Part shown: positions 1 to 8,978 of the stretch, one piece after another | Position numbering within the stretch: position 1 is the stretch's first letter | How the letters are laid out: every line of letters starts with the position of its first letter | Assembly: GCA_964540695.1 (NCBI GenBank) | Contig: CAZINS010000004.1 | Coordinates: forward strand, 1-64,000 | Direction of reading: 5' to 3' | From: DYGA01 sp964540695 | Lineage (GTDB): Bacteria; Patescibacteriota; Patescibacteriia; S139-126 | Length of the DNA: 64,000 bases | Program-made: the position numbers and the translations under genes | The notes under the pieces: generated by a model | What the model was told of the DNA's origin: nothing | Seen by the model: only the letters and a program-made list of their open reading frames with translations | Databases searched by the model: none

Positions 1-1
1 G

Positions 2-115
2 TTATTACTTAAAAATGCAAATTTATTAGACAGTCAACAAGTTAAGTTAGAGCAATACTATTATTTAGTTAGTAAAAATGATCCATTTATCAAACATGTT
101 TTAAGTTTATTTTAA
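2..115 (+). CDS. C-terminal end of an unidentified protein (partial)
   Basis: An open frame enters from the left edge and ends at TAA 113-115, giving the last 37 residues of a protein that starts outside the window. The tail is hydrophilic and then hydrophobic (ends HVLSLF) and matches no family I recognise. The 92 bases to the next gene are very AT-rich and hold that gene's promoter. The frame is open from the first complete codon, but so short a piece could be open by chance. Confidence 0.5.
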   Translation, partial: LLLKNANLLDSQQVKLEQYYYLVSKNDPFIKHVLSLF

Positions 116-195
116 GTATGGTGATTTTTTGTATTTATATATTTTTAGAATAAACTTTAATAATAAATAAATTTTTATAAATTTTATAAATAATG

Positions 196-208
196 TATAA
201 TTAAATTA
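196..208 (+). promoter_or_regulatory. -10 box of a probably leaderless promoter
   Basis: TATAAT lies at 196-201 and the ATG of the sugar-kinase gene begins at 208, six bases later, so the expected transcription start falls on or beside the start codon. No ribosome-binding site is present. The same TATAAT-TAAATT-ATG arrangement recurs at 61411-61425. No clear -35 box is visible. Confidence 0.5.
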
Positions 209-1200
209 TGAAAAAATACGATTGTTTGGTAATTGGTGGAGCAACTGAAGACGTCATGTTTTATACTGACGAATCAGTGGTAATAAAAAATCCCAACGCC
301 AAGGATATAACCAGACAAAAATTGATTGCTTTTGAATACGGCGCCAAAATTCCTTCGCAGGCGGCTTATTTTACTTTGGGTGGAGGAGCACAAAACGTTA
401 GCGTGGCGATGGCTAAATTGGGTTTACAAGTATCAATTCTAACAGCTATTGGTGGCGATGGTATTGGTGAAGAGATAAGACAAAATTTAAAAAAGTACGG
501 TATTGATCAAAATTTAGTAAAAGTATATTTACGCGATCGTTCGAGTTTTTCTTTTATCATTAACACTGGCACTTTTAAAGAGCATGTTATTTTTACTTAT
601 CGGGGTGCTAATTATATTTTACAAATAATTCCCAGTGATTTAAAAAAGGTTAAAACTAATTGGTTTTATTTAACTTCATTGCAGGGTGATTATTGGAAGA
701 GTAATTTACAAAACATATTTAAAGTAGTGACTGAAACCAAGATTAAGATTTCTTGGAATCCAGGTGGTGTGCAGCTAGCTAGTGGTTTTAAATATTTAAG
801 CCGTTATTTAAAACAAACTGAAATTTTACATCTTAACAAAGATGAGGCAATTGAGTTGGTTTTATCTTATGGTAAAAAAGTTACCAATATAGAAAAATTA
901 CTTATTACCATCAAAGCTTGGGGGCCAAAGTTGGTAGTTATAACTGACGGACCAAACGGCGCTTACGCATTTGATGGTAAAAAAATTTATTTTCGCAAAG
1001 CTCCCAATACCAAAGGTATCAATACAACTGGTGCCGGTGATAGTTTTTGCTCGGCTTTTGTTTGGGCTATTATAAAATTCAATGATATAAAAATGGCATT
1101 GCAAGCAGGAATTATCAACAGTAATAGCGTGATTACCGAAATTGGTGCACAAAATGGCTTGTTGACTAATAAACAAATAAAAAAAGAATTAAAATTATGA
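208..1200 (+). CDS. PfkB/ribokinase-family carbohydrate kinase
   Basis: Predicted cytoplasmic kinase that phosphorylates a sugar or nucleoside with ATP. At 330 residues it has the usual PfkB length. Both family signatures are visible: the glycine-rich segment GGGAQNVSVAMAKLG (about 58-72) and the C-terminal NTTGAGDSF, whose Asp (about residue 278) is the catalytic base. The ATG at 208 follows a -10 box by six bases, which suggests a leaderless message. It overlaps pduL by four bases, so kinase, PduL and AckA form one operon. The substrate cannot be read from sequence; ribokinase-, fructokinase- or adenosine-kinase-like activity are all possible. Confidence 0.85.
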   Translation: MKKYDCLVIGGATEDVMFYTDESVVIKNPNAKDITRQKLIAFEYGAKIPSQAAYFTLGGGAQNVSVAMAKLGLQVSILTAIGGDGIGEEIRQNLKKYGIDQNLVKVYLRDRSSFSFIINTGTFKEHVIFTYRGANYILQIIPSDLKKVKTNWFYLTSLQGDYWKSNLQNIFKVVTETKIKISWNPGGVQLASGFKYLSRYLKQTEILHLNKDEAIELVLSYGKKVTNIEKLLITIKAWGPKLVVITDGPNGAYAFDGKKIYFRKAPNTKGINTTGAGDSFCSAFVWAIIKFNDIKMALQAGIINSNSVITEIGAQNGLLTNKQIKKELKL

Positions 1201-1766
1201 AACCTTTTAAAGTTGAGGTTGAGGTATCAGCTAGACACCTTCATTTATCAAGACATGATATTGATAAATTGTTTGGGGTTGGTTATCAATTACAAATAAA
1301 AAATAAAATTTCCCAAACTGGACAGTATGCCACTGTGGAGATACTCAGTGTTAAAGGACCAAAAAATAGTTATAAAAAAATTAGAATAGTTGGTCCAGAA
1401 CGTACTAGTTCTCAAATAGAGTTGGCGGTAACCGACTGTTTTTATTTAGGTATTAAACCAGTTTTTCATATTTCTGGTGATACAAAGGGAGCGCCAAAAT
1501 TGGAAGTAGTAGGTCCTAAAGGTAAAGTAAGAATTCCAGCGATAGTACCTTTACGGCATATTCATATTAGTGATAAGGAAGCACTTAAATTTGGTTTAAA
1601 AAATAAACAAAAAGTTAAAGTAAAGATTGGTGGCAATCGGGCGCTAATTTTCGAAAAAGTAGTGGTACGCGTTCATCCTACTTTTCGGTTTCGTTTGCAT
1701 TTAGAAACTGATGAGGCCAATGCCGCTAGTGTAAAATCAGGTGATAAAGGAGAAGTTATTAAATGA
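1197..1766 (+). CDS. pduL: PduL-type phosphate acyltransferase
   Basis: Predicted to interconvert acyl-CoA and acyl-phosphate (acetyl-CoA + Pi to acetyl-phosphate), replacing Pta. At 189 residues it is of PduL size and shows the duplicated histidine motifs of the two zinc-binding halves: SARHLHLS near the N-terminus and LRHIHIS near residue 120. ATG overlaps the stop of the upstream kinase (ATGA), and acetate kinase follows after 22 bases. This is the expected partner pair for ATP formation from acetyl-CoA. Family assignment is secure; acetyl preference is inferred from the neighbouring ackA. Confidence 0.88.
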   Translation: MKPFKVEVEVSARHLHLSRHDIDKLFGVGYQLQIKNKISQTGQYATVEILSVKGPKNSYKKIRIVGPERTSSQIELAVTDCFYLGIKPVFHISGDTKGAPKLEVVGPKGKVRIPAIVPLRHIHISDKEALKFGLKNKQKVKVKIGGNRALIFEKVVVRVHPTFRFRLHLETDEANAASVKSGDKGEVIK

Positions 1767-1788
1767 TTTAAATTTTAAATTATAAAAA

Positions 1789-2925
1789 ATGATTTTAGTT
1801 TTTAATGCCGGTAGTTCTAGTTTAAAATTTGCTTTATTCGACCAGCAAACAGAAAAAAAATTTATTAGTGGTAATATAGAAAGGATAGGACAGGAAAAAA
1901 ATATTATTAGTTTTACTATTGGTAAAAAAAAATACCAAGAATTTTTAAAAACTAAGATAAAAAATCATACTGAAGCAGCAAAACTGGTAAAGTTATTTTT
2001 AATATGGCAGGGTTATAATTTATTGGCCGTCAAAAAAATTGGTCATCGAGTGGTTCACGGTGGGGGAATATTTTGGCAACCAGTTAAATTGCAAGCTAAT
2101 ATTATTAAGCAATTAGCTAAGTATAACCAATTAGCACCATTGCATAATCCAGTAAATTTGGAAGTAATTAAGGCTAGTCACAAATTATTTTCTCATACTA
2201 CTCAGTATGCTTGTTTTGATACCGAATGGTACCAACAAATGCCTAAAGAAAATTATTTGTATTCATTGCCAGAAAATTTATACAAGAGATATGGTATCAG
2301 ACAATTTGGTTTTCATGGATTATCTCATGAATATGTAGCTAAAGAAGTGGCCAAAAAAGAAAAAAAATCTTTAGCAAAGTTAAATCTTATAACTTGTCAT
2401 CTAGGTTCAGGCGGTTCAATTACCGCAGTAAAAAATGGCCGCGCAATCGAGACTTCTATGGGTTTTACACCTTTGTCAGGTCTTTCTATGAGTAGTCGGG
2501 CTGGAGACGTTGATGCCAATATTCCGTTGTATTTAATTAGAGAGTTGAAAATGACTCCTGATAAAGTTTTTAATATTTTAAATATAGAATCTGGTTGGCA
2601 GGCTTTATGTGGTGTGTCTGATTTTAGACAAATAATGGTAGACAGTGGATATAAAATAACAGGTTTTTTACCGAGGAAAAACAATAAACAAAGAGCTAAA
2701 TCAAAAATGGTTTTAAATCGTTATGTAAATGAAGTTAGATTTTATATAGCTGGTTATATGGCTTTATTGGATAATAAAGTTGATGCTTTGGTTTTTACCG
2801 GCGCGATCGGCGGAGCTAATGCAGATTTCAGATCTTTGGTTTTAAAAAAATTGTTGCTCAAGAAAGTTAAAGTATATAATTTTATCACCGATGAAGAATC
2901 AGTGATAGCCAAAAAAATAAAATAA
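1789..2925 (+). CDS. ackA: Acetate kinase
   Basis: Converts acetyl-phosphate and ADP to acetate and ATP, the last step of fermentative substrate-level phosphorylation. The family signature FNAGSSSLKF is at residues 4-13. The second signature GFHGLSHEY lies in the middle, followed by the glycine-rich HLGSGGS and the SRAGDVD segment. The length of 378 residues is slightly short of the typical 400. It follows pduL in the same operon and is closed by an intrinsic terminator at 2947. In a reduced genome this pair may be a main ATP source, which is inference. Confidence 0.93.
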   Translation: MILVFNAGSSSLKFALFDQQTEKKFISGNIERIGQEKNIISFTIGKKKYQEFLKTKIKNHTEAAKLVKLFLIWQGYNLLAVKKIGHRVVHGGGIFWQPVKLQANIIKQLAKYNQLAPLHNPVNLEVIKASHKLFSHTTQYACFDTEWYQQMPKENYLYSLPENLYKRYGIRQFGFHGLSHEYVAKEVAKKEKKSLAKLNLITCHLGSGGSITAVKNGRAIETSMGFTPLSGLSMSSRAGDVDANIPLYLIRELKMTPDKVFNILNIESGWQALCGVSDFRQIMVDSGYKITGFLPRKNNKQRAKSKMVLNRYVNEVRFYIAGYMALLDNKVDALVFTGAIGGANADFRSLVLKKLLLKKVKVYNFITDEESVIAKKIK

Positions 2926-2946
2926 TTTCAGACCTTTACATTTATT

Positions 2947-2977
2947 ACGTTTACCAGTAAAGTGGTAAACGTTTTTT
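2947..2977 (+). terminator. Intrinsic terminator of the kinase-pduL-ackA operon
   Basis: A perfect 10-bp stem (ACGTTTACCA / TGGTAAACGT) with a six-base loop is followed by a run of Ts. Confidence 0.9.
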
Positions 2978-2999
2978 GTACATTAAAAAAGGAGTAAAA

Positions 3000-3584
3000 A
3001 TGAACACAGAACAATTTCAACGTTACCTGGGAAAAGCCGTAACAATTTTTGGTGGGCAATTGCTAGATAAAAAATCTTACCAACTTTTGAAAAAAGTAGT
3101 TCGTTATCTAGTTAAAAGAAATTTTTATATTATTACTGGTGGCCTGTCAGTTAAACAGTCGGTAATGTACGAACCTATCAGATTAGCTGATAATAAAGTA
3201 ATCACTTTGTATAGTGAGGATGACAATACCACCAGTCGAGAATTGATTATTACCGATCGGGAGCTTAGTTTTACTGCCAAAAATTTTGGTGATCAAATTT
3301 ATCAAATGATTCAAAGCCAAGCTTTAATTATCTTTGACGGAGGACTATCCACCTTAGCTGAAATGACTTTAGCACTTGATTATTGGAAACGATATCATAC
3401 TCAAGAAGCTAAAAAGCCAATTATTTTATTTTTTAGCCGTAAATGGTTAGCTTATCGTGAAAACATGATAGAAGACAGTTTAATTGATAAAGAATTAGTT
3501 AGAAATTATTGTCTGTATTGTCATGGTTACGCAAGATTTATTGCTCATTTTGAAAAATTTTTTCCTAAAAACACCTCAATATAA
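3000..3584 (+). CDS. SLOG/LOG-like Rossmann-fold protein
   Basis: About 194 residues. The sequence FDGGLSTLAEM near residue 120 resembles the PGGxGTxxE nucleotide/phosphoribosyl-binding motif of LOG (lysine-decarboxylase-like) and other SLOG proteins, and an earlier ITGG segment fits the first Rossmann loop. The canonical PGG and the usual arginine are not exact, so activity as a cytokinin-type phosphoribohydrolase is uncertain; nucleotide sensing is the alternative. I chose ATG 3000 because AAGGAG lies just before it; a longer TTG-started frame from 2976 would begin inside the upstream terminator. It is a single-gene unit between two terminators. Confidence 0.6.
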   Translation: MNTEQFQRYLGKAVTIFGGQLLDKKSYQLLKKVVRYLVKRNFYIITGGLSVKQSVMYEPIRLADNKVITLYSEDDNTTSRELIITDRELSFTAKNFGDQIYQMIQSQALIIFDGGLSTLAEMTLALDYWKRYHTQEAKKPIILFFSRKWLAYRENMIEDSLIDKELVRNYCLYCHGYARFIAHFEKFFPKNTSI

Positions 3585-3601
3585 TATTGGGGTGATTTTT
3601 T
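3572..3601 (+). terminator. Intrinsic terminator overlapping a stop codon
   Basis: Stem CACCTCAATA / TATTGGGGTG (one G-U pair) followed by ATTTTTT. The three-base loop 3582-3584 is the TAA stop codon of the preceding gene. Confidence 0.85.
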
Positions 3602-3755
3602 AATCTAAAATTGATATAATTTGATTATGTAAACTAATATGGATTATTTTGGTGGTAAATATGCTTGTCTGTTATTAAACGATTGATTACCAGATTTTTA
3701 TGATTAAATTAATTTACTTTAAAATACCCTGACAAAAAGTTTTTAAAATAATATA

Positions 3756-4616
3756 ATGGACAATAGTCAATTCAAAAATCGAGAGGCTTGGCAAGAAAAT
3801 GCTAAATTATGGCAAACTTACGAGCCACCGCTTAGACCATCAGCAGGAGACTTGTTGATTTATGATTTAGCTATGAAAACTTTTAAAGGCAAACCTTTTG
3901 AAAAAAAAGCTTTACTTTTGGGAGATTGTCCAGAGTTGCGTGATTTATTAGCCGAGCATAAATACCAAACAACAGTGGTTGCCAACAATCCAGTTGCTAT
4001 CATTGCCATGAATGAATTGTTAACCTATGCCGGTGAAAAAAAAGAAAAAGTGGTTATTATGAACTGGCAAGATATTGATTTTGAATCAGCTAGTTTTGAT
4101 CTAGTTTTATCAGATTGGGGATTGAACAGTTTGTCCGAGTGGTTAGATTACACAGTGGTTTTACATCAGGTAGCTAAAGTAATGAAAGATAATGCCAGTT
4201 TTGTAACCAGGATCAATATTTATCAGCCTGACAGAAAAATTAGATCAGTTAAACAAATAATGTCCGATTTTGCCATGTTACCACAACATAAATTTAGTTT
4301 TTTATTGGAACTAGAAATGTACAGTACCATATCTACTTACAATGAAAAAACTTTTCAAATTGATTTAGGTAAATTTTATCGTGACGAAGTAACAGCTGCT
4401 TATCATAATGGACAAATGACATTTGCGGAGTGGCAAGAATTTTATTATCCTTTTTTTAATGTAGTAATGACTTATCCACGTCAGTCTGACTGGGAAAGTT
4501 TATTACAAAGATTTTTTTACGTGCAAACTATCAAATACGGAGGAGATTATTTAGTATCAAATAATAACCCATTATATATTTGTCAAAAGAATATTAAAAA
4601 AAATATTTATGGATGA
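3756..4616 (+). CDS. Class I SAM-dependent methyltransferase-like protein
   Basis: The 286-residue protein has a Rossmann-like methyltransferase core: ALLLGDCPEL in the position of motif I (about 52-61), a V-V-A-N strand end, and FDLVLSDWGLNSL in the position of motif IV. Motif I lacks the classical GxGxG, so SAM binding is not certain. Substrate unknown. The only ATG (3756) overlaps a TATAAT box (3752-3757) that sits 17 bases after CTGACA, so if that promoter is used the message would begin inside the gene; another promoter or start is then needed. The 3' end overlaps the next gene by eight bases. Confidence 0.6.
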   Translation: MDNSQFKNREAWQENAKLWQTYEPPLRPSAGDLLIYDLAMKTFKGKPFEKKALLLGDCPELRDLLAEHKYQTTVVANNPVAIIAMNELLTYAGEKKEKVVIMNWQDIDFESASFDLVLSDWGLNSLSEWLDYTVVLHQVAKVMKDNASFVTRINIYQPDRKIRSVKQIMSDFAMLPQHKFSFLLELEMYSTISTYNEKTFQIDLGKFYRDEVTAAYHNGQMTFAEWQEFYYPFFNVVMTYPRQSDWESLLQRFFYVQTIKYGGDYLVSNNNPLYICQKNIKKNIYG

Positions 4617-4887
4617 TTTAAAAAATAAAGCAAAAAAATTACATCTTGAAGTTTTAGAAAAGCTTTCGCAGTTGGTGACTGCTGGACTTGGTTTAGTAGC
4701 AGCACTAGCTTGGAACTCTTTAATTCAAGATTTATTCACTAAAATATTTGGTACCCAGTCTGATTTGTGGGCAAAGTTTGGTTATGCTTTGATCGTAACT
4801 ATTATAGTAGTTATTTTCACTTTACAAATAAGTCGGGCAGTCAATCGTTTGAAAGAAGAAATAAAAATAAGTGATGATAAAAAATAG
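4609..4887 (+). CDS. DUF5654-family small membrane protein
   Basis: 92 residues with an amphipathic N-terminus, a hydrophobic segment (about 22-40, LVTAGLGLVAALAWNSLIQ) and a second membrane span (about 58-77), ending in a charged cytoplasmic tail. The LAWNSLI segment is typical of DUF5654 proteins, which are common in Patescibacteria and archaea and have no known function. It is translationally coupled to the upstream methyltransferase by an eight-base overlap; recJ follows 26 bases later. Confidence 0.7.
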   Translation: MDDLKNKAKKLHLEVLEKLSQLVTAGLGLVAALAWNSLIQDLFTKIFGTQSDLWAKFGYALIVTIIVVIFTLQISRAVNRLKEEIKISDDKK

Positions 4888-4913
4888 AATTACTGGTAAG
4901 TTTTATATTTAAT

Positions 4914-6647
4914 ATGGTTGAAATAAAAAAAGATAAACTTTGGCAAATTAAACCAGCTGCTCCGGAAAATTTAGCAAATAAATTTCCTGAAATTAACTCG
5001 ATTATCAGGCAGTTGTTGTTCGCCCGCGGTCTAGATACTCAAGAAAAAATAGATGAATTTTTATATCCGGATTATTCGCAAGATCTGCATGATCCTTTTT
5101 TATTTAAAGATATGACCAAAGCTTGTGCTCGTATTTGGCAAGCGGTAGAAAATAAAGAAAATATTTTAGTTTATGGGGATTATGATGCTGATGGAGTTTG
5201 TGCTTCTACTCTTTTAGTTGCCTGGTTTAAGTATATTGGTTTACCGGTACAGGTATATATACCCCATAGAGAAATTGAAGGTTATGGTCTAAATCAGGAA
5301 GCAGTTAATGAATTTATTGAAAAGAAAATTGATTTATTGATAACCGTTGATTGTGGCACAAGCAACATTGCCGAAGTAGAGAGTTTACAAGCAGCGGGTG
5401 TGGATGTAATAGTGACAGACCACCATCATGTTCCAGAAAAAAGAGTCCAACCCTTGGCTTTTTTAAACTGTTCCAATCCAGCTGATAATTATCCTTTCCC
5501 GTATTTAGCTGGTGTGGGTATGGCTTTTAAATTAGTCCAAGGTTTAATTGGTTATGGTCAAAAAAATAATCTTTCACCAACTTTTCCTGTCGGTTGGGAA
5601 AAGTGGTCACTTGATCTAGTGGCAATTGCTACAGTAACAGATATCATGCCCTTAAGTGGAGAAAATCATACTTTAGTTAAGTATGGTTTAATGGTTCTGA
5701 ATAAAACCAGAAGAGTCGGTTTAAAAGAGTTATTTAATTTGACTAGCATTAAACCCCCAATTGATACTTGGCAAATTGGTTTTATTATTGGACCAAGACT
5801 CAATGCCGCTGGCCGGATTGATCATGCCAACGATGCTTACGCTTTATTGAATGAGACAGATATTGAGGTAGCAAAAATTTCTGCAACTAAACTGCATGCG
5901 ACCAATACTAAAAGGCAAACTTTAACTGAGCAGTTTGTTAAGGAAGCCAAAGCACAAGTCGAATCACAATTTTTGCAAGGTGATAATATTTTAACTGCCT
6001 TTTCTAAAGATTGGGATTTAGGTTTAGTTGGACTTGTAGCCGGTAGAATTACAGAGATGTACCGTCGGCCAACTTTAATTATGACTTTAAATCAAGAAAA
6101 AATTATGGGTTCCGGCAGGTCACTGGCTGGATTTAGTATTATTGAAGCTGTGGAACAACAAAAAAATTATTTAGCCAGATTTGGTGGACATGAAGGCGCT
6201 TGCGGTTTTACTTTGCGTCATAATGATGATTTGGATAAATTTGTTTTAAGTATAAAACAAGCCAGTAAAACAATAGATAGTGAGATGTTTAAACCTTATT
6301 TAGCTATAGATGCCGTTGTTAAACTAGCAGAAATTGATTGGCCGTTGATAGAAGAGTTACAAAAATTTGAGCCTTTTGGTGAGGCCAACCCAGCACCTCG
6401 TTTTGTCACTTATCAGGTACAGGTTTTAGGAGTCGAGTATGTAGGTGAAGAACAAAAACATCTACGTTTATTGGTAGGTGATGAGCAAGGTTTAGTCCGC
6501 AAAACAATTGGTTTTGGTTTAGGTAAGAGTTGGGGTAATTTGAAAATGGGTGATAAGATAGATATTGTTTACGAGGCCGGTGTTAATCAGTGGAATGGAA
6601 ATCGCGAGTTACAATTGAAAATTATTGATTTAAAAATAAATGAATAG
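4914..6647 (+). CDS. recJ: Single-stranded-DNA-specific exonuclease RecJ
   Basis: 5'-3' single-strand DNA exonuclease used in recombination and mismatch or base-excision repair. The 577-residue length and all key motifs fit: YGDYDADG (87-94), VDCGTSN (about 145-151), the DHHH metal cluster (169-172), PRLNAAGRI in the DHH domain, then SGRSLAGF and FGGHEGACGF of DHHA1, and a C-terminal OB-like domain with EPFGEANPAP before it. The start ATG 4914 lacks a strong ribosome-binding site. The 3' end overlaps rnhA by eight bases, so both are probably co-expressed. Confidence 0.95.
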   Translation: MVEIKKDKLWQIKPAAPENLANKFPEINSIIRQLLFARGLDTQEKIDEFLYPDYSQDLHDPFLFKDMTKACARIWQAVENKENILVYGDYDADGVCASTLLVAWFKYIGLPVQVYIPHREIEGYGLNQEAVNEFIEKKIDLLITVDCGTSNIAEVESLQAAGVDVIVTDHHHVPEKRVQPLAFLNCSNPADNYPFPYLAGVGMAFKLVQGLIGYGQKNNLSPTFPVGWEKWSLDLVAIATVTDIMPLSGENHTLVKYGLMVLNKTRRVGLKELFNLTSIKPPIDTWQIGFIIGPRLNAAGRIDHANDAYALLNETDIEVAKISATKLHATNTKRQTLTEQFVKEAKAQVESQFLQGDNILTAFSKDWDLGLVGLVAGRITEMYRRPTLIMTLNQEKIMGSGRSLAGFSIIEAVEQQKNYLARFGGHEGACGFTLRHNDDLDKFVLSIKQASKTIDSEMFKPYLAIDAVVKLAEIDWPLIEELQKFEPFGEANPAPRFVTYQVQVLGVEYVGEEQKHLRLLVGDEQGLVRKTIGFGLGKSWGNLKMGDKIDIVYEAGVNQWNGNRELQLKIIDLKINE

Positions 6648-7071
6648 AAATAGCAAAGCAATTATTTACACAGACGGTGGAGCCAGAGGAAATCCAGGGC
6701 CAGCTGGAGTTGGTTATGTAATTTTTGATGAGAAAAAAAATATAGTTTATAGTGAGGGTATATATATTGGTGAAGCAACTAACAACCAGGCAGAGTATTT
6801 AGCAGTTAGTCATGCTTTAGCCAAAGCAACAGATTTTGGTTTCAATGAACTTAAATTTTTTTTAGATAGTGAATTGGTGGTTAACCAATTAAGTCAAAAA
6901 TTTAAAATAAAAAATCCTGAACTAGCTAAACTATTTGTAAAAATTTGGAATCAGAGTCAAGTTTTTAAAAATATCGAATACACTCATATACCTAGAGAAA
7001 AAAATAAATTGGCAGATTCGCTTGTTAATCAAGCAATTGATTTGGCTTTAAAACAAAAACCCCGCCTTTAA
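6640..7071 (+). CDS. rnhA: Ribonuclease HI
   Basis: Cleaves the RNA strand of RNA-DNA hybrids (primer removal, R-loops). 143 residues. Catalytic acidic residues are visible in order: Asp in YTDGGARGNPGPAG, Glu in NNQAEY, Asp in FLDSELVV, and the last Asp in NKLADSLVNQA. It overlaps recJ by eight bases, giving a repair/replication pair. Its stop codon lies in the loop of the bidirectional terminator shared with the convergent RNase P RNA gene. Confidence 0.95.
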   Translation: MNRNSKAIIYTDGGARGNPGPAGVGYVIFDEKKNIVYSEGIYIGEATNNQAEYLAVSHALAKATDFGFNELKFFLDSELVVNQLSQKFKIKNPELAKLFVKIWNQSQVFKNIEYTHIPREKNKLADSLVNQAIDLALKQKPRL

Positions 7072-7084
7072 TGGCGGTGTTTTT
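7055..7084. terminator. Bidirectional terminator between rnhA and rnpB
   Basis: Stem CCGCC (7062-7066) / GGCGG (7073-7077), extended by outer A-T/C-G pairs around one mismatch, with A-tracts on the left and T-tracts on the right. It can end rnhA (plus) and rnpB (minus). The rnhA TAA is in the loop. Confidence 0.8.
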
Positions 7085-7094
7085 GATAATTTTA

Positions 7095-7472
7095 CTAAAT
7101 AAATCTATAAGCCGAATTCTGTTTTCCGCGCTTGGCGGAACGATAGTCATCTATCTGGTTTTAGTGTTACCACTAAAATCTAGCTACCAACCCGCCTGCC
7201 GATACGGCAGGACCTATTTGGTATTGCACCGGTTAGAGTTTACCTCTTTTCCTACATCGCTGTAGGAACGCGTAAATTAATTAATTTACGATTTCACCCT
7301 TATTCCGCAAAAGGCGGAAAGGAATATTTTCTGTTGTACTTGTCCTAACTCTATTGTTGCCAATAAAGTCGGTCGGCGTTACCGATTAACCACCCGAAAA
7401 GTCGGGCTACTATGGTGTTCGGACTTTCCTCCCAGCTAAAAATTTAGCTGCGCGACTATCTAATTTATTTAG
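7095..7472 (-). ncRNA. rnpB: RNase P RNA (bacterial class A)
   Basis: Catalytic RNA that matures tRNA 5' ends. Read on the minus strand it shows GAGGAAAGTCCGAAC near the 5' end, an ACAGAA element, AGGGTGAAA, GGTAAACTC, GATAGATGACTATC and the 3' AACAGAATTCGGCTTA, all hallmarks of the conserved core. The P1 helix closes exactly: plus-strand 7095-7104 (CTAAATAAAT) pairs with 7463-7472 (ATTTATTTAG), which sets the ends to within a few bases. About 378 nt. A promoter lies at 7480-7508 and the terminator at 7055-7084. Confidence 0.95.
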
Positions 7473-7479
7473 CGCTTCT

Positions 7480-7508
7480 ATTTTATAGCCAAAATTTTAA
7501 AAAGTCAA
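7480..7508 (-). promoter_or_regulatory. rnpB promoter
   Basis: On the minus strand TTGACT (7503-7508), a 17-base spacer, then TAAAAT (7480-7485), ending eight bases before the P1 helix of RNase P RNA. Confidence 0.7.
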
Positions 7509-7569
7509 TATTTAACTTGAAAATAATGCTAAAATTAGATAATATTTATTTAGATAATTGAGTAAATTA

Positions 7570-8976
7570 ATGAAAAAAGCAGAACTTACATTTGCGGTTA
7601 TTTCTGTACCGATTGATTATATAATGTTGATTTGTGCTGGTATTAGTGCTTATTGGTTGCGTTATGCAACTTGGGTACAAGATATTAGACCAATTGTTTT
7701 TGATTTGGATTACTATAAATATTTGCAGATTATACTGTTAGTTGCTTTGATTTGGTTGTTAGTTTTTGCTTTACAGGGTCTTTATACCATAACTATACAT
7801 AAACGTTTAATTGATGAATTGACTCAAATTATTTTCGCTTGTTCAACTGGACTAATGGTAATAATTGCTTATATTTTTTGGCAGCGCGAATTTTTTGATT
7901 CTCGATTTATAATACTGGCTGCTTGGATTTTGGCGATTGTTTATCTAAGTGTTGCCAGGATGATTTTACGCTTTATCCGAAGACGACTATTAATACATAA
8001 TTGGGGAGTAACAAATATTGTTTTAATCGGGAGTGATAGTGCTACTGAAAATTTAGCTGCTACTTTATATCGTCAGCCAGAATTAGGTTATCGTTTATGG
8101 GAAAGATTTAGTGAATTTTTACCAGAACGTTTATTGCAATTGCTGGCAGAAAAAAATATTGATGAAGTTATTTTATCTGATAGTAGTTTAGCAAAAGAAA
8201 CCAGATCTGATATTTTAAATTTTTGTCATAGTCATCATCTTGGTTTTCAGTATGTAGCAGATATCTTTGATGCCCAATCGCACAATGTTGAAGTTCGTTC
8301 CATTGCTGGCATGCCTTTGATTGAAATTAAAAAAACTTCATTAGATGGCTGGGGTAGGATTTACAAAAGAATATTTGATATTGTAGCTAGTATTATTTTA
8401 TTGTTTTTTATTTTACCCATAGGTTTGATTATAGCTTTAATTATTGTTATAGATTCTTCCGGACCGGCTATAGTAAAATTACTACGTGTTGGTAAAGAAG
8501 GTAAGAAATTTTGGTTGTATAAATTTCGTTCTATGATTAAAAATGCTCATTTGTTAAAGTATGATAAAGACGGCAATTTAAAACCTGATTTAGCAAAACA
8601 AAATTTAAGATCGGACGGACCTTTATTTAAAAATGAAAATGATCGACGGATTACTAGATTTGGTAAATTTTTACGACGTTCTAGTTTAGACGAATTACCT
8701 CAGTTGATAAATGTCTTGCGGGGTGAAATGAGTTTAGTGGGCCCAAGGCCACATGAACCAGAAGAGGTTGATAAATATCAACAACACCAAAAAAAATTAC
8801 TTTCAATCAAACCAGGTATGACGGGACTGGCACAAGTATCTGGTCGGTCTAATTTATCATTTACTGAAGAAGTAAAATTGGATTTGTATTATATTGAAAA
8901 CTGGTCATTGAAGAATGACTTGCAAATAATTTTTAAAACTATTTGGGTAGTAATTAAAAAACAAGGAGTAGCATAA
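7570..8976 (+). CDS. Polyprenyl glycosylphosphotransferase (sugar transferase)
   Basis: Integral membrane initiating enzyme that transfers a sugar-1-phosphate to undecaprenyl phosphate to start a surface polysaccharide. About 468 residues: four to five membrane spans in the first 130, a CoA-binding/Rossmann-like middle domain, another span near 275, then the bacterial sugar-transferase domain with KFRSM, DELPQLINVLRGEMSLVGPR and KPGMTGLAQVSGR. ATG 7570 is preferred over an in-frame TTG at 7558. It heads a row of three glycosyltransferases. Which sugar is transferred cannot be told. Confidence 0.9.
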   Translation: MKKAELTFAVISVPIDYIMLICAGISAYWLRYATWVQDIRPIVFDLDYYKYLQIILLVALIWLLVFALQGLYTITIHKRLIDELTQIIFACSTGLMVIIAYIFWQREFFDSRFIILAAWILAIVYLSVARMILRFIRRRLLIHNWGVTNIVLIGSDSATENLAATLYRQPELGYRLWERFSEFLPERLLQLLAEKNIDEVILSDSSLAKETRSDILNFCHSHHLGFQYVADIFDAQSHNVEVRSIAGMPLIEIKKTSLDGWGRIYKRIFDIVASIILLFFILPIGLIIALIIVIDSSGPAIVKLLRVGKEGKKFWLYKFRSMIKNAHLLKYDKDGNLKPDLAKQNLRSDGPLFKNENDRRITRFGKFLRRSSLDELPQLINVLRGEMSLVGPRPHEPEEVDKYQQHQKKLLSIKPGMTGLAQVSGRSNLSFTEEVKLDLYYIENWSLKNDLQIIFKTIWVVIKKQGVA

Positions 8977-8978
8977 AT

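Noticed and set aside
7071..7265. 64-codon open frame after rnhA
   Set aside because: It lies inside the RNase P RNA gene on the opposite strand and starts in the terminator loop.
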